From positions 620,001 through 684,000 of the forward strand of contig VNWV01000004.1 of NCBI GenBank assembly GCA_009801085.1: a DNA stretch of 64,000 nt, read 5' to 3'. Below, piece after piece: positions 59,301-64,000 of this stretch (its first letter is position 1; each line of letters begins with the position of its first letter). Position numbers and translations under genes: made by a program. The notes under the pieces were generated by a model that saw only the letters and a program-made list of their open reading frames with translations, searched no databases and had not been told where the DNA came from. This DNA comes from Lasiodiplodia sp. COLG20. Its lineage: Eukaryota; Ascomycota; Dothideomycetes; Botryosphaeriales; Botryosphaeriaceae.

Positions 59301-59448
59301 GCGATTCGAAGATGCCGACTTTGCCGCTCTCGATGCACTCGTACACAGCGCTCATGAACTGCTTCTGGATCTCGTAAGGCTCGTACGGATGGTGAAAGTT
59401 TCGCTGTGCAGCCATCTGGAGGCTGTCAGATCCTTCAGCCGGCGCCAT
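56317..59448 (-). CDS. CHL1: ATP-dependent DNA helicase CHL1 (DDX11/XPD family)
   Basis: Seven exons on the minus strand: 59448-59295, 59243-59239 (5 nt), 59082-58989, 58936-58776, 58724-58074, 58022-57321 and 57261-56317, giving 903 residues. [14 protein letters not shown] is the Q-motif. Walker A (SPTGTGKS) is split over three exons by the 5-nt microexon. [14 protein letters not shown] is motif Ia. Cysteines in [24 protein letters not shown] and [10 protein letters not shown] form the iron-sulfur cluster site. VIIDEAHNL near 384 is the DEAH box; [29 protein letters not shown] and QCVGRAIRH are motifs III to VI. CHL1 supports sister-chromatid cohesion in the nucleus. The donor after SP is the weak GTCCGT. 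Confidence 0.92.
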
Positions 59449-59742
59449 AGTTGCAGGAAGAATGTGGAGCGCGGAGGTTAGGTGTCGAAAGTGAAGAGGC
59501 AGCGGAAGACGCGTTGTGGCGCGTCGCGCAGTCACGCGCCAACTTCCGAGGTTTCGCCGGCATTGCCATCTCACCCCCAACCAGAAACACGCTCAGAATT
59601 CTCACATATATATTCTCATGAATCTCGTATATGGACATCAAATGAGACAAGCCCTCACGGGCAACAGCGTCTTCGACCAGCGCCAGTCCGACTGCCTCTA
59701 TCACCACAACGCAGCCCACATTTTCCCCGCATCTCCAACCGC

Positions 59743-61642
59743 TCACGCCCTCGAGCGGCCTTCCCTCTCGGCAATCTTCCTGTCCTTCTGCAGCTGCGCC
59801 GCATACTTGACGCCAAAACCGTGGCTGTAGACGTCGCGGATCATCTCGAGGGGCAGGCCCTTGACCTCCGGGTAGCCGAAGAGCAGGAACAGCCAGCCGG
59901 CGAAGCAGATGCCGGCGTAGAAGCCGAAGGCGCCGCTGGCCGTCATGGCCTTCATCATGGACAAGAACGTCGACGCGATGATAATGTTGCAACCCCAGCA
60001 CGTGACCGTGTTCTGTTTTCATCGTCGTAAGCTTCAAGTTTCGCGATGAATGACGAGGAAAACTTACCACCATGGTTCCCAGCGCGCGCACTTCGACCGG
60101 CAGCAGCTCGGTGCCGACCCAGGAAATGGTGGCGACGCCGGACGCGAAGAAGGCGACGTAGCAGATGATGGTGATGAGGACGAGGATGCCGGGCCAGCCG
60201 ATCTCGCGCGACTCGACGACGAGGTCCTTGCTGATGGGGATGTAGCTGAAGGCCACGGCCGCGATGACGAGCGAGATGCACATGCCCATGCACGTTACCA
60301 GGACAACAATGCGGCGGCCAAAGCGGTCGAGCAGCGTGATGCACACGAGCGAGAAGATGAAGTTGGTCGCGCCCACGACGATGCTGACCGCCACCGGCTT
60401 GTTGAATCCCACCAGTCCGAAGAGCGTGCCCGAGTAGTACATCAGTGTGTTGAAGCCTCCGAGTTGGGACACTGTGATCTTTGTGAGTGACTGCAGCGAG
60501 GAGAGAAGGGTGTCTCATGCACTTACCGGCCATGACGACGCAAGTGCTGATCAGAGGCCTGGCGTTGGCCGACACAGAGAACAGCTGCTTGAATTGCCAC
60601 CACAGAGTCTTGTCCTCCAGCGCCGCGGTGACCTGGTGCACCGAGTTCAGAATCAATTGCACCTTATCCTTAACCTGCTTATCCGTCGCCTTCGGGAAAA
60701 TCTTGCGGATGACCTGTCCTGCCTCCTCAAGTTTACCATGGGAAATCAGCTGGCGGGGACTTTCAGGGCACTTTGGCAGCATCAGGGCGAGGAGGATGGC
60801 CGGTGCAGCGCCGATTCCGACGGTGTATCGCCACTAGAAACGGTCAGTCGTCGTTGTGTTGAGATTGCTGTTGCCAACTCACGCCATGTGAAGCGTTTTC
60901 AAAGGCCGCTCCTAATGCGTAGCTGATGAGTTGTCCAAACGTCACGCTCATGTTGTCGAATGCAATCATCCTTGTAGACGTCAGCCTATGCCTTCAGAAG
61001 TGGGGATTGGCGTTCCTGCACACCTTCCTCTGTACTTTGCCGGAGCAATCTCGCCAATGTACAACGGGATGATCATAGCAGCGCTGCCGACTCCGAGACC
61101 AACGATAAACCTTCCAGCGCTCATCTGTGCCAGGGAATACGACGCTGCCTGGATGATGGATCCGGCGATGAAGAGGAGACAACCAAGGTAGATTCCGAAT
61201 TTCCGGCCATCTGTTCGACTGCACGTCAGATTCGCCTCGTCATCCCGTCAAGTGGTGCTGCTTACACTTATCAGCCGTGGTACCAGCAGCGATGGCGCCG
61301 ATTAATGCGCCGCCTGAAGTCAGCGAGGTGATGAGTTCCTGTTGACTGGAAGACAGCGTGTGCCCTAGATCGTCATTGATAACGACAAGGACCGAAGAGA
61401 TGACACCAGTGTCGTAGCCTGACCTGTCAGCTGCCTGGTCCTTTCTTCTGATGCGAGAAGAACTGACCGAAGAGAAATCCACCCGTCGAGACGGCCATGG
61501 AGATGAACCAGGCCATCTTGCCACATTCTGTCTCCTCAATCGAGTCGTCGACGCCCGCCTTGTCGACGTCGCTGATGTCCTCGACGTGCAGGACATCCTC
61601 CTGCTTCTCCGCAGAGATGCTGTTCTTGTCGCCGGAATCCAT
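59743..61642 (-). CDS. MFS sugar transporter, myo-inositol transporter type
   Basis: Seven exons on the minus strand: 61642-61468, 61418-61266, 61210-61024, 60970-60883, 60833-60527, 60471-60068 and 60012-59743, giving 527 residues. Six introns of 49-55 nt are phase-consistent. The ATG at 61642 sits in a GCCACCATGG context. Landmarks of the sugar porter family: [74 protein letters not shown] and PEVKGLPLE in place of the usual PETKG. Twelve hydrophobic segments are expected. The GYDTGVISS start, PESPR block and length fit the ITR-type inositol/proton symporters of the plasma membrane. The substrate is inferred from resemblance only. The gene shares an upstream region with a Zn2Cys6 factor. 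Confidence 0.88.
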
Positions 61643-62406
61643 GGTGGCACGCAAGGAGTCGGCTACAGTAGGAGATAAGAAACGAGGAAGAGAAACGCGG
61701 GGTGAAGCTGAGGACGACTGCTGGTCCCAGACGACTGCTGATGCTGGATAAAGTGGACCCGGCGGATTATTTATACATGGCCAGCATGCGTCCGCCTAAT
61801 GGTATAGCGGACAAGGCTATTTCCCCAGGTTTCACGGCGCCAACCCCACGGGGGCGGTGGTGCCCCGGTCGTGCATCGCGAGTGTGACGGGGCAGCTACT
61901 CCGCATGCAAGGGCCCAGCCGCGACCTCACGGCTCTGGCACACTCAATCAGCCTCACTTGCAGCCACTTTTGACATCGGCCAGCACGCGATTGGCTGCGG
62001 CAGATTCCATTCGGCAAGGCAGCGCAGTCGGGAACCGGTCCAACGACCGACGGAGCGACGCCTCGATCACAGGCGGGCCGAAGAACGGGCTTGGGAGGCG
62101 GAGCACTAGCCTGGAGCCGTCCGCGAGCAGCAGGAAGCCCGCCGGGTGCGTGGATGGAGCAATCTTCCCCCTTCGGCGGCCGCTCGGTCCGCAAAGTCAG
62201 CAGAAGTCAGTTCCCCGCTTTTTTCCCTGGCCGCCGCAAAATTGCCCCCCGCCAACCACCCGGCTGTTCTGCTCGGGGAATGGTTTCCTGCGGCAACGGT
62301 CGTATAACCTCCGCAAGCCTTCCAAAGCCGGACTTTCTTGCCTCAACCTTCACCGTGCGCACGCCCGCTACTCCATGTGCCGACCCAATCCGGACTCCAC
62401 GGCAAG
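61643..62406. promoter_or_regulatory. Divergent promoter of the transporter and the Zn2Cys6 factor
   Basis: 764 bases between two divergent starts, GC-rich. No gene-like ORF is convincing. A shared control region is inferred from layout; no operator was identified. Confidence 0.5.
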
Positions 62407-64000
62407 ATGAGAACAAGCAGAGGCTGGTAGGTGTCGTCCCACCCCTGGCCATCCATTGGGCATTCTACTCCCGCAAAACCGGGGTCCCTGCTCGCCTTAG
62501 CTGACGCCATCCGCTCTTACCTCAGCCATGAGTGCAAGCGCCGGCACCTCAGATGTACGTTAAGTTGCGGCCCGACGCGACCCACGCGGGGGGAGCGTCT
62601 CTGTGCATGCGCGCTCACCAATCATATCAGGCGTTACGCAGCCAGGTTGTAGCACCTGTGAGCGCTGCGAAAAGTCCGGGCGAGAGTGTCGTCGCGGCAT
62701 CACCATCCGCTTCCGAGCCGTGACGTCGGTCCGCGAGAAGAGACCAGCCCAGCCCGACGACAACGACGACGACCGCACCTATCACCTCAGCTGGAAGAAG
62801 AGCCAAGTGTGGGTGCGCGTGCCCCCGGCCGGTAGGTGTCCCCGTTTTTGGAAGAGCATTTCGTCCAATGCCGTGTAACGGTGGCTGATCAACATCCGTC
62901 GTTCCCCCCTGCAGTGACGTTCGCTACCCCCGCCACCAACCTTGAGGACCTAGACGAGGATCCGCAAGCGGTGACGTATCCCGCCCGGGTAGGTTTCAGC
63001 CCGGATGAAAATGGCCAAGGAGGAGGCGGCGGCGACGCCGACCCAGCTGGGCCACCTGCCAACCACGTGCCCAACGCGACAGTCTTTCGCGAGACCACCA
63101 CCACTACCGCCTCGGCGATCGCGGCAATACCCGCATCTACCGAGCATCACTCGCCGAGCCAAGTGCTAGACGGCATCAACGTTGGCTCTCCGTTTTCGGC
63201 ATTCGGAAACAGGAGCGATGCCGCACACAGCTCCAGTACTCCCAACGGTGGTGATGGCTCAACGGTCGCTTCTGGAGGGAGCTACTGGCGGTCGGCGCTC
63301 TACCAGCCGTCGACAAAGTGGCCGCTGCGTACCGAGGAGGAGGCGCGTTTGTTTCACCATTTCGTCAAGCACCTTGGAGCGTGGGTACGTCTTCCAGCCA
63401 CAACGCAATAGTAGCCCGCCGTACTGATTCATTGCTCAGGTCGACTGCTGTGAGAGCCTTACCCAACATCGACCATTCCGCCGCTTTTCGGAATACTGAC
63501 TCTCTGCAGGTGATGAGAAATTCCATTTCTCGATAGAAGTGCCGCAGCGCGCCTTGAACTATCCCGTCATAGCTAATGCCATACTGGCCTTGGCTTCCAG
63601 GCACCTGGCTAGGGTGTCGCACGAGGAGGACTTTAGATCCGCCGAGTATATGAGCGAGTGCCTGCGGATTTTGATTCCCGTTCTGGACGACCCGCTCGGT
63701 GCGCTGGATGAGAACCTCCTGGCAGCCATCGTGATCCTGCGGCTGTACGAGGAAATGGACGGTAGGGACAGGCCCGAATTGCCGTTTTTGATACGTGTGC
63801 TGATGATGGCGGCGGTCAGATATCGACGAGAAGTGCCATCTGTACGGCGGAACCCGGCTGTTGAACTCGATCGCGCAGTTCGTTCCCTCGGGAGGACTCG
63901 GCGAAGCTGCGTCGTGGATCTTCCTGCGGCAGGACATTTACGTCGCGCTGACGACGGGGCAGCCCCTGAACATCGATCTCGAGAACTTTAGGCAGTCTCC
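62407..64000 (+). CDS. Zn2Cys6 fungal transcription factor, 3' end beyond window
   Basis: Seven visible exons: 62407-62426, 62526-62554, 62631-62831, 62915-63384, 63440-63449 (10 nt), 63510-63761 and 63820 to the edge. All joints are in phase. The zinc cluster is spread over exons 1-3: MRTSRGCHECKRRHLRC, then VTQPGCSTC and ERCEKSGREC, giving C-x2-C-x6-C-x8-C-x2-C-x6-C. After a variable linker, exon 4 ends HHFVKHLGAW, the microexon adds VDCC-type residues, and exon 6 gives FHFSIEVPQRALNYP, ASRHLARV and ECLRILIPVLDDPLGALDENLLAA. Exon 7 reads GGLGEAASWIFLRQDIYVAL, typical of the fungal regulator middle homology region. Direct targets are unknown; the divergent transporter is the obvious candidate. 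Confidence 0.87.

Overview
The window is nuclear DNA of a filamentous ascomycete (Pezizomycotina). The evidence is short GT-AG introns of about 47-200 nt with CTRAY-like branch sites, HET-domain genes, a SidD/NPS6-type siderophore synthetase, a bifunctional HIS7 and a fungal Zn2Cys6 regulator. I cannot place it below subphylum level. Gene models with introns were built by hand from reading frame, splice consensus and family motifs.

Left flank (1-7.8 kb): the 5' part of a HeLo-domain-like gene running off the edge, a large HET-domain gene with a repetitive P/Q/Y-rich N-terminus, and a class I aspartate aminotransferase in five exons.

Core (8.4-30.6 kb): an extracellular hydroxamate siderophore locus like the sidF-sidH-sidD-sitT-mir group of Aspergillus. 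In order: a divergent SidF-like acyltransferase (-), a SIT-family siderophore permease (-), a SidH-like enoyl-CoA hydratase (+), a SitT-like full-length ABC transporter (+), a more canonical SidF-like acyltransferase (-), and a SidD/NPS6-like NRPS with order A-T-C-dA-T-C (+). Both acyltransferases and the hydratase end in peroxisomal PTS1 tripeptides (AKL, SKL, SRL). This fits a peroxisomal route to the anhydromevalonyl hydroxyornithine building block, which the NRPS would then join and cyclise. Nine copies of ATCWGATWA lie only in this stretch. Three of them are exact ATCWGATAA sites, the consensus of the iron-sensing GATA repressor SreA, and two of those exact sites lie inside first introns. 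A fourth exact site lies in the synthetase promoter.

Right flank (31.7-51.3 kb): a P450, a second HET gene, a secreted multicopper oxidase with a methionine-rich insert, a T5orf172-domain protein, a 1611-residue protein with a CorA-like C-terminus, and a fungal multipass membrane protein. A small palindromic repeat family occurs four times (7.9, 33.6, 38.5 and 48.9 kb). Its two best copies bracket the siderophore genes plus the P450.

Housekeeping end (51.5-64 kb): AIP1 (WD40 actin regulator), HIS7, the CHL1 helicase (with a 5-nt microexon inside the Walker A motif), a myo-inositol/sugar transporter, and a divergently transcribed Zn2Cys6 factor (with a 10-nt microexon) cut by the right edge.

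No tRNA, rRNA or CRISPR signal was seen. Metabolic and housekeeping genes show a marked shift from C-rich to G-rich coding strand along each gene, which the HET and CorA-like genes lack.
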